Shown here one piece after another: positions 12,125-22,902 of a stretch of DNA of 64,000 nt (the stretch's first letter is position 1; every line of letters begins with the position of its first letter). Source of the DNA: Cellvibrio sp. 79 (lineage in GTDB: Bacteria; Pseudomonadota; Gammaproteobacteria; Pseudomonadales; Cellvibrionaceae); contig MVDH01000001.1 in NCBI GenBank assembly GCA_003056245.1, positions 863,679 through 927,678 of the forward strand, read 5' to 3'. The notes under the pieces are model-generated. The model worked only from the letters and a program-made list of their open reading frames with translations, had not been told where the DNA came from and made no database searches. A program made the translations under genes and the position numbers.

Positions 12125-12154
12125 AGGTAGGTCGCTGTTTTGGCGGTTCTACCT
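12125..12154 (+). promoter_or_regulatory. Hairpin in the rpsA 5' leader
   Basis: aggtaggtcgc-tgttttg-gcggttctacct stem-loop ending about 20 nt before the rpsA ATG. Confidence 0.45.
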
Positions 12155-12173
12155 TTAATTTATAGGTAATACC

Positions 12174-13859
12174 ATGAGTATGAACGAAAGTTTTGCTGAG
12201 TTATTTGAAGAAAGTTTGAAAACCGTTGATATGGTGCCAGGCACTATTGTTACCGGTGTAGTAATTGATATCGATAAAGATTGGGTTACTGTGCACGCAG
12301 GCTTGAAGTCTGAAGGTGTTATCCCTGCAGAACAATTCCGTAACGAACTGGGTGAATTGAATCTCCAGATCGGCGACGAAGTACAGGTTGCATTGGAGAG
12401 CGTGGAAGATGGTTTCGGTGAGACCAAATTGTCTCGCGAAAAAGCCAAGCGCGCTGAAGCCTGGAAAATTCTCGAAGCAGCTCATGTTGCTGAAGAAGTT
12501 ATCAAAGGTGTTATCAATGGCAAGGTTAAGGGTGGTTTCACCGTTGATGTTGCTGGTATCCGTGCATTCCTTCCGGGTTCATTGGTAGATGTTCGCCCTG
12601 TGCGCGAAACTACCCACCTTGAAGGTAAAGAGCTGGAATTCAAAGTAATCAAGCTGGATCAAAAGCGTAACAACGTGGTTGTTTCCCGTCGTGCAGTGTT
12701 GGAGCAAGCTAACTCTGTTGAGCGCGATGAACTGCTGGCTACCTTACAAGAAGGTCAAGCTGTTAAAGGTATCGTTAAGAACCTTACCGACTACGGTGCG
12801 TTCGTTGACCTGGGCGGCGTAGATGGTCTGTTGCACATCACTGATATGGCTTGGAAGCGTATCAAGCATCCAGGCGAGATCGTAAACGTTGGTGACGAAA
12901 TCGACGTTAAAGTATTGAAGTTTGACCGTGAGCGTAACCGTGTATCCCTGGGTCTGAAACAACTCGGCGAAGATCCATGGATCGCTATCACCAAGCGTTA
13001 TCCGGAAGGCGCTCGTGTGAAGGCTAAAGTGACCAACCTGACTGACTACGGTTGCTTCGCTGAGCTGGAAGAGGGCGTTGAAGGTCTGATCCACGTCTCT
13101 GAAATGGATTGGACTAACAAGAATATCCATCCTTCAAAAGTTGTTCAATTGGGCGACGAAATTGAAGTTATGGTTCTGGATATCGATGAAGAGCGTCGTC
13201 GTATCTCCCTCGGCCTGAAACAATGCCAGGAAAATCCATGGGATGCGTTTGCTCGCACCTGTGCGAAAGGTGACAAGATCAGCGGTAAGATCAAGTCAAT
13301 CACCGACTTTGGTATCTTCATTGGTCTGGATGGCGGTATTGATGGTCTGGTTCACTTGTCAGACATCAGCTGGCATGAAGCAGGCGAAGAAGCTGTTCGC
13401 AAATACAAGAAAGGCGACGAGCTGGAAACTGTGGTATTGGCCATTGATCCAGAGCGTGAGCGCATCTCCTTGGGTATCAAACAACTGGAAGCCGATCCAT
13501 TCTCTGAGTACGTTTCAGTGAACGATAAAGGTGCTGTTGTTAAAGGTATCGTTAAAGAAGTTGAAGCTAAAGCTGCTGTAATCACTCTGGCTGACGATGT
13601 TGAAGCGGTATTGAAAGCATCAGAACTGAGTCGTGAGAAAGTAGAAGATGCGCGCAACTTGTTGAAAGTTGGCGATGAAGTTGAAGCCAAGATTATTGCT
13701 GTAGATCGCAAAAATCGTAGCATCAACCTGTCAGTAAAATCTAAAGACGTTGAAGATGAGAAGGCTGCAATGAAAGAGCTTTCCAGCAAGCAGTCAGATC
13801 AAGCTGCTCCTACAACTTTGGGTGACCTGATCAAAGCGCAAATGCAAAGCAAAGAGTAA
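12174..13859 (+). CDS. rpsA: 30S ribosomal protein S1
   Basis: [13 protein letters not shown] start and repeated S1 domains ([31 protein letters not shown] etc.). Confidence 0.98.
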   Translation: MSMNESFAELFEESLKTVDMVPGTIVTGVVIDIDKDWVTVHAGLKSEGVIPAEQFRNELGELNLQIGDEVQVALESVEDGFGETKLSREKAKRAEAWKILEAAHVAEEVIKGVINGKVKGGFTVDVAGIRAFLPGSLVDVRPVRETTHLEGKELEFKVIKLDQKRNNVVVSRRAVLEQANSVERDELLATLQEGQAVKGIVKNLTDYGAFVDLGGVDGLLHITDMAWKRIKHPGEIVNVGDEIDVKVLKFDRERNRVSLGLKQLGEDPWIAITKRYPEGARVKAKVTNLTDYGCFAELEEGVEGLIHVSEMDWTNKNIHPSKVVQLGDEIEVMVLDIDEERRRISLGLKQCQENPWDAFARTCAKGDKISGKIKSITDFGIFIGLDGGIDGLVHLSDISWHEAGEEAVRKYKKGDELETVVLAIDPERERISLGIKQLEADPFSEYVSVNDKGAVVKGIVKEVEAKAAVITLADDVEAVLKASELSREKVEDARNLLKVGDEVEAKIIAVDRKNRSINLSVKSKDVEDEKAAMKELSSKQSDQAAPTTLGDLIKAQMQSKE

Positions 13860-13871
13860 TCTTTGAATGAT

Positions 13872-13902
13872 GGTGGTCAGCAAATGCTGGCCACCGTTGT
13901 TT
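13872..13902 (+). terminator. Terminator after rpsA
   Basis: ggtggtcagcaaatgctggccaccgttgttt. Confidence 0.75.
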
Positions 13903-14002
13903 TAAAGCATGCTATATATAGTTAACTTGATTTATAGCTATTTCATATATTTTTCTGAAAAGTTGTGTTTTGTAATCCGTCACTAAAATAGAGAAACAGG
14001 TT

Positions 14003-14293
14003 ATGACCAAATCAGAATTGATTGAATACATTACTGAAAAGCAAAATCAATTAACTATTAAAGATGTTGAAATGTCGGTAAAGCTTCTATTGGACTACAT
14101 GTCTGATATTTTGGCGTCGGGCGAACGCATTGAAATTCGCGGGTTTGGCAGTTTTTCTCTTCATTATCGTGCGCCGCGTACCGGGCGAAATCCCAAAACG
14201 GGTGAGGCAGTAATACTTGAGGGAAAATACGTACCTCACTTTAAGCCTGGAAAAGAAATGCGCGATAGGGTAAATGAGAGCATCAATAAGTAA
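14003..14293 (+). CDS. ihfB: Integration host factor subunit beta
   Basis: [17 protein letters not shown]..., [37 protein letters not shown]. Confidence 0.96.
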   Translation: MTKSELIEYITEKQNQLTIKDVEMSVKLLLDYMSDILASGERIEIRGFGSFSLHYRAPRTGRNPKTGEAVILEGKYVPHFKPGKEMRDRVNESINK

Positions 14294-15003
14294 TCGCCAG
14301 ATACTGTTTTATTGGTAATGTTTGGTTGGCCAATCGGCGATTGTGGTTTGGTCGTTGGTTTTTTCAGATACATATTTACTTCACTCCATCTTGCTCTTCT
14401 GTTTTTGCAGTGCAAAATCAATTTATTGCATGCAGCAGAGATCCTTCTAAACTTTTTATCCGCTGATAAATAATTGAATGCAGATTAGGCGAAAATGCCT
14501 CTTCGTAATGACCGTCCATCGATGGTGCGTTCATAGTTCTAAATTCCCCTTCTAATCATGTTTTTGGTGTGCGTATTTATTATTGCGCTTGTATCAGCTT
14601 TTGTTTTTTCCTCTTGCTTAGGTGATATGACTAATCCGCCTTTCTATTTCGTTTGTTTCTGCTGCCAGGCAACTGGTGAAATTAGGCCGAATATAAATTT
14701 TTAATTAAATGGCACGAAAGTTGAAAAGCCTTGAGAGTAAAGCTACTTCGAGTGATTGTTTTAAGAATGGCGGTGCGATTTTTGGTTAAAGAATTGATAG
14801 AGCGGCCATTTTGTCAGGCTAGTTATTGATAAGTGATCAGTGAAGCCGCTAATTGGCTGTCAGTTGTGGTGCGGTAAGAAATTTTCTGCACTGAATTAAT
14901 GCCAAATAAAAATATAAACCAGGAATGCAATCAAAGAGGTTTGCCCCTATAGCGTGCATGTGGGTGATTGACATCATAGAGGTTGATGCCCGGAGGTTTT
15001 GAG

Positions 15004-16137
15004 ATGGTGCGTTTTTTGGGGCAAGTAGTTGCCTCAGTAAGATTGTGGATATTATTAGCTGCAATTTTTTGCAGTTTATTACTGGTAATGACTGCAGTTT
15101 TTTTGCAAATAAATAGTTATTGGTTGGCAATACCGCTGGTGACGGTAGTGGTTCTGGTGTTGGGTATAGTGGGAGGGGTGAGCAGAGATATTGAAGGGGT
15201 AAAAACTTATTTGTCTGCTGTAGATAAAGGTGTGGTGGTCGATTGGAATAATTTGGTGACCGGTCCGTTGTATGAGTTGCACAGCACGTTTATTGAAGTA
15301 TTTAAAGCCCGGCAAAGACGCAATGCCGCATATAAAGATGCTGTTAAGGAAATGGGGCACTCCTCATTTGAATTGGCAGCCAATGCAAAAGAAGTTTCCA
15401 AAAGCGCGGCTTATCAATCGAATGCTACGCGATCCAGTGCTGCCGCGATCACGGAAATAAGTCACAGCATTGATAACATTAGTAGCCGTATTGTAGCGGC
15501 ACGAAATGCAGCAACAAAATCATGTGAGTCAGGTAAGCAAGGAGGAAAAGCACTGAATGACGCAAGTAAGGAAGTAAATGCAGTTGCCAGCCTTGCCCGG
15601 GAAACTGAAGTGCGCGTTAGCCAGTTGGAAAATTTAATGAGCAATGTCACTGCTATGTCGCATGTGATTAGCGATATTGCAGCGCAAACCAATTTGCTTG
15701 CGTTGAACGCTGCTATTGAAGCGGCGCGTGCTGGTGAGTATGGTCGTGGTTTTGCTGTAGTGGCTGATGAAGTGCGTGCACTTTCGGCGCGTAGCCAGGG
15801 GTCTGCCAGCGAAATTGCAACTAACATTGCGCGTGTGCAAGAAAGTATGCAGCAAGTGTTGTTAAGTATGACCAGGGTGGTGGAGAAAACGGAAAAATCC
15901 ATGCAGGGCGTTGGTATTGCCGATGAATCATTAACAGCGATTTTAACAACAACGGACGATGTTTTTGCATTAATCGATGAAATTGCCGTAGCAGCAGGAC
16001 AGCAAAGTATTGCGGCGCGGGAAATTTCAAAGCATATAGAAACAGTTGCAGACCTGGCGAATCAAAATAGTTTCCGCGCCGGTCAAGCGGCAGAAATTGC
16101 CGAGCACTTGCACAGATTGACCCACAGCACGGAGTAA
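15004..16137 (+). CDS. Methyl-accepting chemotaxis protein with two N-terminal TM helices and no large periplasmic domain
   Basis: DIAAQTNLLALNAAIEAARAGEYGRGFAVVADEVRALSARS hairpin tip; RBS ggagg upstream of the internal ATG at 15004 (ORF track opens at 14983). Confidence 0.9.
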   Translation: MVRFLGQVVASVRLWILLAAIFCSLLLVMTAVFLQINSYWLAIPLVTVVVLVLGIVGGVSRDIEGVKTYLSAVDKGVVVDWNNLVTGPLYELHSTFIEVFKARQRRNAAYKDAVKEMGHSSFELAANAKEVSKSAAYQSNATRSSAAAITEISHSIDNISSRIVAARNAATKSCESGKQGGKALNDASKEVNAVASLARETEVRVSQLENLMSNVTAMSHVISDIAAQTNLLALNAAIEAARAGEYGRGFAVVADEVRALSARSQGSASEIATNIARVQESMQQVLLSMTRVVEKTEKSMQGVGIADESLTAILTTTDDVFALIDEIAVAAGQQSIAAREISKHIETVADLANQNSFRAGQAAEIAEHLHRLTHSTE

Positions 16138-16141
16138 CACT

Positions 16142-16945
16142 ATGGAAACTCCAGTTTCTCTAATGATAATTTTGTTGGCCTTTCCCATTAGTTTTTTGCT
16201 CTTCCTGATGCTGTCCTTGCGCCGCAAAAAATATCAGGCGAACCAGTTGTTTATTTGCGGAATTGAATACATCAAATTGTTACGTAGTCTCTTAAGTTGT
16301 GTGCAACAACATCGCGGATTAACGACTGGTTTTATCAACGGTAACCTTTCTGCTCGACCTGATATAGAGGCACTGGATGCGCGCATCAAACACCTTATGG
16401 CTAATCTTGAAGCTACTGGTGACTGGATGGCCGGAAATGTTAAATGGTCGAGCCTGGTGGATCATTGGACTCGTTTAGGAATGGGATATTTACAGGGAGA
16501 TGCTGATAGGAATTTCAAGCAACATAATATTCTTATCGCCAATCTATTGTATTTAATTGATGATGTTGCTGATGCTCACCATCTCTCCAAACTTGCGGGC
16601 GATACAATGGATACCGATTGGCGTTATCTGTTGTCTATTGCTGAATATATTGGTCAAGCGCGGGCATTGGGAACCGGTGTTGCCGCCAAGGGTGAATGCT
16701 CAAGTGTGTTACGCATCCAATTGAATCATTTGCGTAATAAAATTGCTTCCAGTGTGGATGCATCCTGGCCGGAAAAATCGCGCATTGAAATTCATTATTT
16801 ATTGCGCTGTATTGAATCGCAATTGGTGGTGGATAAACCCAGTATTGATGCGAGCGAATATTTCAAATTGGCGACTCGTTGTATTGAGCATGTGCTGGAA
16901 CAATTTGATCGCCAGATTGAGCGGTTGCAATATTATCGGAATTAA
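16142..16945 (+). CDS. Membrane-anchored helical protein, nitrate/nitrite-sensing (NIT)-like
   Basis: Single N-terminal TM then RRKK; LLRSLLSCVQQHRGLTTGFINGN resembles the NIT-domain start; begins 4 nt after the MCP stop. Confidence 0.55.
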   Translation: METPVSLMIILLAFPISFLLFLMLSLRRKKYQANQLFICGIEYIKLLRSLLSCVQQHRGLTTGFINGNLSARPDIEALDARIKHLMANLEATGDWMAGNVKWSSLVDHWTRLGMGYLQGDADRNFKQHNILIANLLYLIDDVADAHHLSKLAGDTMDTDWRYLLSIAEYIGQARALGTGVAAKGECSSVLRIQLNHLRNKIASSVDASWPEKSRIEIHYLLRCIESQLVVDKPSIDASEYFKLATRCIEHVLEQFDRQIERLQYYRN

Positions 16946-17520
16946 TTAGCAGGATTATTTTCTTTCGCGTTAGCTGCTTTTTGTTCTGCGCGTTTTTTCT
17001 TGCGCTTTTCCCAGTTATGGTTCACATGCCAGCGCCAGTAGGCTTGCATCGAAAAATATCCCAATGTGCCGAGCAACAGGCCGGTGATAATTGAGCCTGC
17101 TGCCAGCGGTTTCCATAAGTGGCCAAATTCATTAGCCAACCAGTCCCAGCTTAATTGTGGTTCGGTCAGTGTGATCGGATCCAATTGCAATACCAGTCTT
17201 CCCATTTGATAAGTAATAAAAAAGAAAAATGGCATAGTGAAAGGATTGGTAATCCAGGTCAGCGCAACCGCTAAAGGAAGATTGCAGCGGAAAAAGAGGG
17301 CGGCAGCGGCTGCTACGGGCATCTGGCCAGGAATTGGCAGCACAGCGACCAACAATCCCCAAAACATGGCAACGGAAACAGAATGGCGGTTTAAATGGAA
17401 TAAGTTGGGATCATGGAGTAAATCGCCCAGAAAGTGGAATGCTGGGTTGCTTTTAATTGCAGCTGGAGTCGGGATAAATCGCTTAAGTAAGTTACGCGCC
17501 ATGCCAAAAAACCAAGTCAC
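16942..17520 (-). CDS. DUF2062 membrane protein
   Basis: HRHSVSVAMFWGLLVAVLPIPGQMPVAAAAALFFRCNLPLAVALTWITNPFTMPFFFFITYQMG is characteristic. Confidence 0.88.
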   Translation of the reverse strand: MTWFFGMARNLLKRFIPTPAAIKSNPAFHFLGDLLHDPNLFHLNRHSVSVAMFWGLLVAVLPIPGQMPVAAAAALFFRCNLPLAVALTWITNPFTMPFFFFITYQMGRLVLQLDPITLTEPQLSWDWLANEFGHLWKPLAAGSIITGLLLGTLGYFSMQAYWRWHVNHNWEKRKKKRAEQKAANAKENNPAN

Positions 17521-17676
17521 TACCTAAAAAAGAGGGGCATTATGCCCGTAAAATTCGGCCAAGGCCATGTTATTGCTACCTTGGTCAGTCTTGTTAGCCA
17601 TCGCAGGATGCCATAAGCTGCACGACAATCTGATGACAAGGGGTTATCAGTTTCCGTTGGTTAAAGGACTAGCCTT

Positions 17677-20070
17677 ATGCCCATCTATTTGCTTCTCTTT
17701 TCCATTTCTGTCATTGCCATCGGCTTTCTGCCACATCTCCCTTCGCTGCAGTGGTTGTGGGGACTCCCTTTCCTTGTTTTGTTGAGCATTCGATTTACGC
17801 GTCAATATTGGGTGATTGCAGTGTTATCGGGATTGGGGTTGGGTATTTACTCCGGTCACCAATTAACTGCTATGCAATTGGATGAATCACTTGTAGGAAA
17901 AAACCTGCGCATCATCGGCGTTATTTCTAATTTGCCGGATACCAACGGCAAGCGCTTGCGATTTAATGTAAAAGTGCATGAAGTATTAAATCGCGAGGGT
18001 ACTTCACTCGATTTAAAAGAATTTCCCGCCAAGCTTCAATTGGGTTGGTATTCCTCCTACAACAAGACAGCAACGACACCTTTACCGGAATTAATAGTGG
18101 GACAAGCCTGGCAATTGGAAGTTCGTTTGAAACGCCCGCGTGGTTTTGCTAATCCTGCCGGTTTTGATTATCAGGCCTGGTTGTTGCGGCAGGGCATTGG
18201 CGCGACAGGTTATGTTGTTAATTCAGAAAACAATTTATTGCTTGATGATTACCCGATAGCTCCCGGTTGGCATGAGTGGATTGATCGCCAGCGACAATTA
18301 TTACAGCAATGGATTTTATTGCGTAGTGATTCTACCGAGCGCGGAATTTTAATTGCATTGCTCATCGGTGATTCCACTTATGTGGAAAAAGAACAATGGA
18401 ATCGCATGCAACAAACCGGAACCAGCCATCTGATCGCCATATCCGGATTGCACATTGGTTTTCTCGCACTATTTGGATTTTATCTCGGGCTGGGCATTGG
18501 AAAATGTATCCAGTTGTTTTGGCATGCTTGCCCTGCCTTGGTGATAGCCTGGTTGATGGCGATCTTTTGCGCAAGTTTCTATTCAGCTCTCGCCGGTTTT
18601 AATATTCCCACCGTGCGTACATTAATTATGCTGGCAGTATTTTATGTGGTTTGTTTGTGGCGACGAAGCGTGCGCATTGGCGATATTTTTTGTTGTGCAT
18701 TGGCATTAGTCGTCATTATTGATCCGCTCGCCGCTTACGATATGGGGTTCTGGTTATCGTTTGGTGCTGTTGCTTTATTATTATTTTATTTTTCGGGACG
18801 CTGGGTTACTAAAACAGACGAAGCACATTGGCGTGGTTTTTCGTTGCGCGATATGGCGTCGGGTTTTCTTCGCTCCCAATGGGTAATGTTTATCGGTTTA
18901 TTAATTCCGCTAAGTATATTAGTTAGTAGTGTTTCTTTGGTTGCGCCTATCGCCAATGCAATTGCAATACCGCTAATTACTTTTTTTGTGGTGCCTTTAT
19001 TATTAATTAGCGCTGCGTTGGAAAATACATTTTCCTCCATTAGCAATTTTTTATTGAGTGCGGCTGGTGTTGCGATGGAGTGGTTAAAAATAATCTTACA
19101 GACCATTCTCGATATTGCGGGCGAGTGGGCCAGCCCAATCATTGCATTTGATTTGCGGATATGCTTTTTGATTAGCCTGAGCTGCCTGGTCTTGTTGCTG
19201 CCTAAAGGGCTTTTGCATAGAGCTATTGGTTGGTGTGGTTTAGCGTTAGGTGTTTTTCTCGCGTATTTTGTACCCGCGGTAAATGTCCCCGGGTTAAAAA
19301 TTACGGTAATGGATGTAGGGCAGGGCACTGCCGTTGTTGTACAAGTAAAAGATAAAACCCTCGTGTATGACACCGGGCCAAAATATACAGATAGTTTTGA
19401 TGCTGGTGGAGCAATTCTTGCGCCTTATCTATTTTCACACGCAATTTCCGCTATTGATGTATTGGTGGTTAGTCATAATGATATGGATCATGCCGGCGGT
19501 TTGAATAGCTTTCTTGATAAAGTTAATGCCCGGGAAATAATGCTTGGTGATTTAGAAAACCTTAATTTTTTTCGGCCTGGTTTTGCTGCAGTAAGAAATT
19601 GTCACGACCAGCCATCCTGGAAATGGCACGAGGTTTCATTTGAGTTTTTGCCAGTATCTATATCGCGTAACACCACTGACAATAATAAATCGTGCGTACT
19701 ACTAGTGAGCTATCGGGATCAAACTATATTGTTCCCTGGGGATATTGAAACCCGTGTTGAGCATCAACTACTGGGTGATAATAAAATACCTGAAAATATA
19801 ACGTTGCTTCTCGCCGCGCACCATGGCAGTCGCACGTCATCCAGCCCGAGATTTGTCCGCCATACGCAGCCGCAATTTGTTGTTTATTCTGCAGGTTATC
19901 GGAGCCAGCATGGTCATCCTCACCCGCAAGTGCGCAAACGCTTTTCTGCAAGCAATAGTCGCGAATTTAATACTGCTGAATCTGGTGCACTCATTTTTGA
20001 GTGGTTTGACAGTGCGCCTATGAAAATAAGCGAATACCGTAAAGCTTCTCCAAAATATTGGTTTGATTAA
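17677..20070 (+). CDS. comEC: ComEC/Rec2-family DNA internalization protein
   Basis: GTSHLIAISGLHIGFLALFGF competence motif; C-terminal metallo-beta-lactamase-like VMDVGQGTAVVVQVKDKTLVYDTGP, VSHNDMDHAGG, LLAAHHGSRTSSS. Confidence 0.94.
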   Translation: MPIYLLLFSISVIAIGFLPHLPSLQWLWGLPFLVLLSIRFTRQYWVIAVLSGLGLGIYSGHQLTAMQLDESLVGKNLRIIGVISNLPDTNGKRLRFNVKVHEVLNREGTSLDLKEFPAKLQLGWYSSYNKTATTPLPELIVGQAWQLEVRLKRPRGFANPAGFDYQAWLLRQGIGATGYVVNSENNLLLDDYPIAPGWHEWIDRQRQLLQQWILLRSDSTERGILIALLIGDSTYVEKEQWNRMQQTGTSHLIAISGLHIGFLALFGFYLGLGIGKCIQLFWHACPALVIAWLMAIFCASFYSALAGFNIPTVRTLIMLAVFYVVCLWRRSVRIGDIFCCALALVVIIDPLAAYDMGFWLSFGAVALLLFYFSGRWVTKTDEAHWRGFSLRDMASGFLRSQWVMFIGLLIPLSILVSSVSLVAPIANAIAIPLITFFVVPLLLISAALENTFSSISNFLLSAAGVAMEWLKIILQTILDIAGEWASPIIAFDLRICFLISLSCLVLLLPKGLLHRAIGWCGLALGVFLAYFVPAVNVPGLKITVMDVGQGTAVVVQVKDKTLVYDTGPKYTDSFDAGGAILAPYLFSHAISAIDVLVVSHNDMDHAGGLNSFLDKVNAREIMLGDLENLNFFRPGFAAVRNCHDQPSWKWHEVSFEFLPVSISRNTTDNNKSCVLLVSYRDQTILFPGDIETRVEHQLLGDNKIPENITLLLAAHHGSRTSSSPRFVRHTQPQFVVYSAGYRSQHGHPHPQVRKRFSASNSREFNTAESGALIFEWFDSAPMKISEYRKASPKYWFD

Positions 20071-20159
20071 ATTCTTTATGTTGATCGGATGTGCTAAATA
20101 TTTCGTTTGGTATTTGTGCACTAGCATTTCTGCCTCATCGCCTATTAATCAAAAAAAAT

Positions 20160-20203
20160 AGTGCGAGTCCTTTTTCAAGGGCTCGCACTGAATTTTTTCC
20201 GCA
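20160..20203. terminator. Terminator between convergent comEC and glgX
   Basis: agtgcgagtcctttttcaagggctcgcact followed by gaatttttt. Confidence 0.6.
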
Positions 20204-20228
20204 ACGTCTAGGAGTCAGGACTTACAAA

Positions 20229-22415
20229 TTACTCCGGCTTTGGTTCGGAATTTTTCTTGTGATCACCGATTTTCTTTTTCTTCAATTCAAACAACAATAA
20301 CGAATGATCGGTGACCACAAACTCGTGATCAAAGTGATAAAAATCATGCTTGTTGCGTTGCGGTTGATTGGTGTCAATCAGGCAGCTCCAGCCACTTCCC
20401 TGGGGCACACTGGGCAATTTGAAATTCACAGCGTCTGCTTGTGCGTTGAGGATTAATAACAAGGTTGCATCGGAGCCGCGGCGATGGATACCGGTGGGTT
20501 GGGCGCGGCCATCCATCATCATGCCAAGGCAGCAAAGATTGGGATCGTGCCAATTGTCTTCTACCATTTCGTTACCTGATGGAGAGATCCAGCTGACGTC
20601 CTTTACATCCAGTTCTTCATTGTACTCACCAACAAGAAAACGACCGCGGCGTAACATGGGATAAGCGTGGCGCAATTTGATTAATTTGCGCGTGAAATCC
20701 AGCATGGTTTTTCCCTGTTCCTTAATATCCCAGTTGATCCAGCTGAGTTCATTATCCTGGCAGTACACGTTGTTGTTGCCATTTTGGGTGCGCGCAAATT
20801 CATCGCCGGACACCAGCATCGGCGTCCCTTGCGACAACAATAATGTCGCCATCATGTTGCGCATTTGGCGTTGGCGCAAACGGGTAATATTTTCGTCGTC
20901 CGTTGGGCCTTCCACACCGTAATTGGCGGAGAGATTATTGTCGGTGCCGTCAGAATTATCGTGGCCATTGGCTTCATTGTGTTTTTGATCGTACGTCACC
21001 AGATCGTGCAAGGTGAAACCGTCGTGCGCGGTTACAAAATTGACCGAGGCAGAAGGGCGGCGGCCGCGACGATTAAACACATCACCTGATGCCGTAAGGC
21101 GGCTTGCAAGTTCCTGGATTTGGCCGGTATCGCCGCGCCAGAAAGAGCGGGTTACGTCGCGGAAGCGATCATTCCATTCCAGCCATCCCGGTGGAAACGC
21201 GCCCACCTGATAGCCACCCATCCCGCAATCCCAAGGTTCGGCGATGAGTTTTATCTGGCTGAGCAATGGGTCCTGGCGGCACGCGAGATGAAAACCATGG
21301 CGCTCATCGAAACCGGTTTTCGCACGCGCGAGAATGGTCCCCAGATCAAAACGGAAACCATCTACCCCCATATCAGTCGCCCAGTAGCGCAGGGAATCCG
21401 TGACCATACGTAGCACGCAGGGATGGCTGAGATCCAGGGTGTTTCCAGTGCCGGAATCGTTGATGTAATAGCGTTTGTTTTCCGGCAAGAGGCGATAGTA
21501 AGTCGAATTATCAATCCCCCGTAGCGACAGCGTTGGGCCGAACTCATTGCCTTCGGCAGTATGGTTGTAAACCACATCCAGGATGACTTCCAATCCGGCC
21601 TGATGGAAATGCGCGACCATGCCTTTGAACTCATTCAAGTGGCCACTCGCGAGATAGGGCGTATGAGGTGCAAAAAAACCAAGGGAGTTATAGCCCCAAT
21701 AATTTTTAAGTCCGCGTTCCAGCAAGCTTTGCTCATCGGCAAACGCATGCACCGGTAATAGCTCTACACTGGTGACTCCCAGCGAGCTTATGTGTTGCAA
21801 CAATTCCGGGTTGCTTAAGCCTGCGAAAGTCCCGCGTAAATGTTCGGGAACAGCTGGATGCAACATGCTGATGCCGCGCACGTGGGTTTCATAAATGATG
21901 GTTTTATCAGGCGGAATGCGTTTGAACTGGTGATTACCCCAGGTAAATGCTGAATCGACAACGCGGGATTTAGGGATATAAGCGGCGCTGTCGCGCTCAT
22001 CAAAACTTAAATCGGCATCGGGCGAACCTATGGTGTAACCAAACAGGCAATCCGACCATTCCAATTGGCCAACCAATTGTTTGGCGTACGGATCGATCAA
22101 TAATTTATTGGGATTAAACCGGTGCCCTGCATCTGGTTCGTAAGGGCCATAAACCCGGTAACCATATACTTGTCCGGGACGCGCATCGGGTAAATAACCG
22201 TGCCAGATCTCATCGCTGTATTCCGGTAGTTCAATGCGTTCCAACTCTTGTTTGCCGCTGGCATCAAAGAGGCAAAGCTCAACTTTGGTGGCATTGGCAG
22301 AAAAGAGCGCGAAGTTGACGCCGAGTCCATCCCAGGTGGCGCCTAGAGGGAACGGATTTCCTTCGCGGATACGTGAGTGTGTTTTGATTTGTGGTGGTGA
22401 TACATGCGTATTCAT
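20229..22415 (-). CDS. glgX: Glycogen debranching enzyme
   Basis: GNPFPLGATWDGLGVNFALFSANATKVELCLFD, YNHTAEGNEFGPTLSLRGIDNSTYYRL, GDEFARTQNGNNNVYCQDNELSW; RBS supports MNTHVSPPQ start. Confidence 0.95.
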   Translation of the reverse strand: MNTHVSPPQIKTHSRIREGNPFPLGATWDGLGVNFALFSANATKVELCLFDASGKQELERIELPEYSDEIWHGYLPDARPGQVYGYRVYGPYEPDAGHRFNPNKLLIDPYAKQLVGQLEWSDCLFGYTIGSPDADLSFDERDSAAYIPKSRVVDSAFTWGNHQFKRIPPDKTIIYETHVRGISMLHPAVPEHLRGTFAGLSNPELLQHISSLGVTSVELLPVHAFADEQSLLERGLKNYWGYNSLGFFAPHTPYLASGHLNEFKGMVAHFHQAGLEVILDVVYNHTAEGNEFGPTLSLRGIDNSTYYRLLPENKRYYINDSGTGNTLDLSHPCVLRMVTDSLRYWATDMGVDGFRFDLGTILARAKTGFDERHGFHLACRQDPLLSQIKLIAEPWDCGMGGYQVGAFPPGWLEWNDRFRDVTRSFWRGDTGQIQELASRLTASGDVFNRRGRRPSASVNFVTAHDGFTLHDLVTYDQKHNEANGHDNSDGTDNNLSANYGVEGPTDDENITRLRQRQMRNMMATLLLSQGTPMLVSGDEFARTQNGNNNVYCQDNELSWINWDIKEQGKTMLDFTRKLIKLRHAYPMLRRGRFLVGEYNEELDVKDVSWISPSGNEMVEDNWHDPNLCCLGMMMDGRAQPTGIHRRGSDATLLLILNAQADAVNFKLPSVPQGSGWSCLIDTNQPQRNKHDFYHFDHEFVVTDHSLLLFELKKKKIGDHKKNSEPKPE

Positions 22416-22509
22416 TATTCCTCTCTCCCGACCTATAGACGAGCCTGTAACGGATGGTTGATCCGATAAAGAGTTGGGCAAAATTTTTATTCGCTGTGAG
22501 TCGCTGGTG

Positions 22510-22896
22510 TTAATGCGGCTTTGGCGTTTTTGTGGCGCGCTTTTTAGGGGCTGCAGCCGGGTCATCAATGACTGCTTTTACCCTTACGCGGGCAGGCGGT
22601 GGCGCTATGGTGGGTTCCGCCGCCGCCATAGTGACTTCGTGTTCGGCGGGCCCAAATGGTCCCGCTGCTATTTCAGTCTCTTTTGTAGGAGTGGGTTTTG
22701 CTTTGGTGGCTCTGGCTTTCTTGCCATTTGCCGGTGCCGTTAACGGTTCAAGTGGATCTGCGGGGCCGGCTTCCCCTTCGGCCAGTTTGCAGGCCATTTC
22801 CCAATGGCGCTCTGCCTGACCCTCGGGTTTTCCTTCCGACTCCCAGATTTGGTGGGCGAATTTCCGTACGACTTGTTCATTCAGTTGCATGATCAT
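22510..22896 (-). CDS. DUF2934 protein with low-complexity Ala/Pro/Lys tail
   Basis: VVRKFAHQIWESEGKPEGQAERHWEMA motif; placed between treY and glgX as in Pseudomonas-type clusters. Confidence 0.8.
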   Translation of the reverse strand: MIMQLNEQVVRKFAHQIWESEGKPEGQAERHWEMACKLAEGEAGPADPLEPLTAPANGKKARATKAKPTPTKETEIAAGPFGPAEHEVTMAAAEPTIAPPPARVRVKAVIDDPAAAPKKRATKTPKPH

Positions 22897-22902
22897 CTCC
22901 GG

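Noticed and set aside
14300-14980. Long intergenic region after ihfB, possible missed gene or RNA
   Set aside because: No convincing ORF, tRNA-like structure or strong hairpin could be supported by reading; left unannotated.
18786-19373. 195-aa minus-strand ORF
   Set aside because: Antisense inside comEC, which has clear motifs on the plus strand.
22532-22819. 95-aa Ala/Ser-rich plus-strand ORF
   Set aside because: Antisense to the low-complexity tail of the DUF2934 gene.
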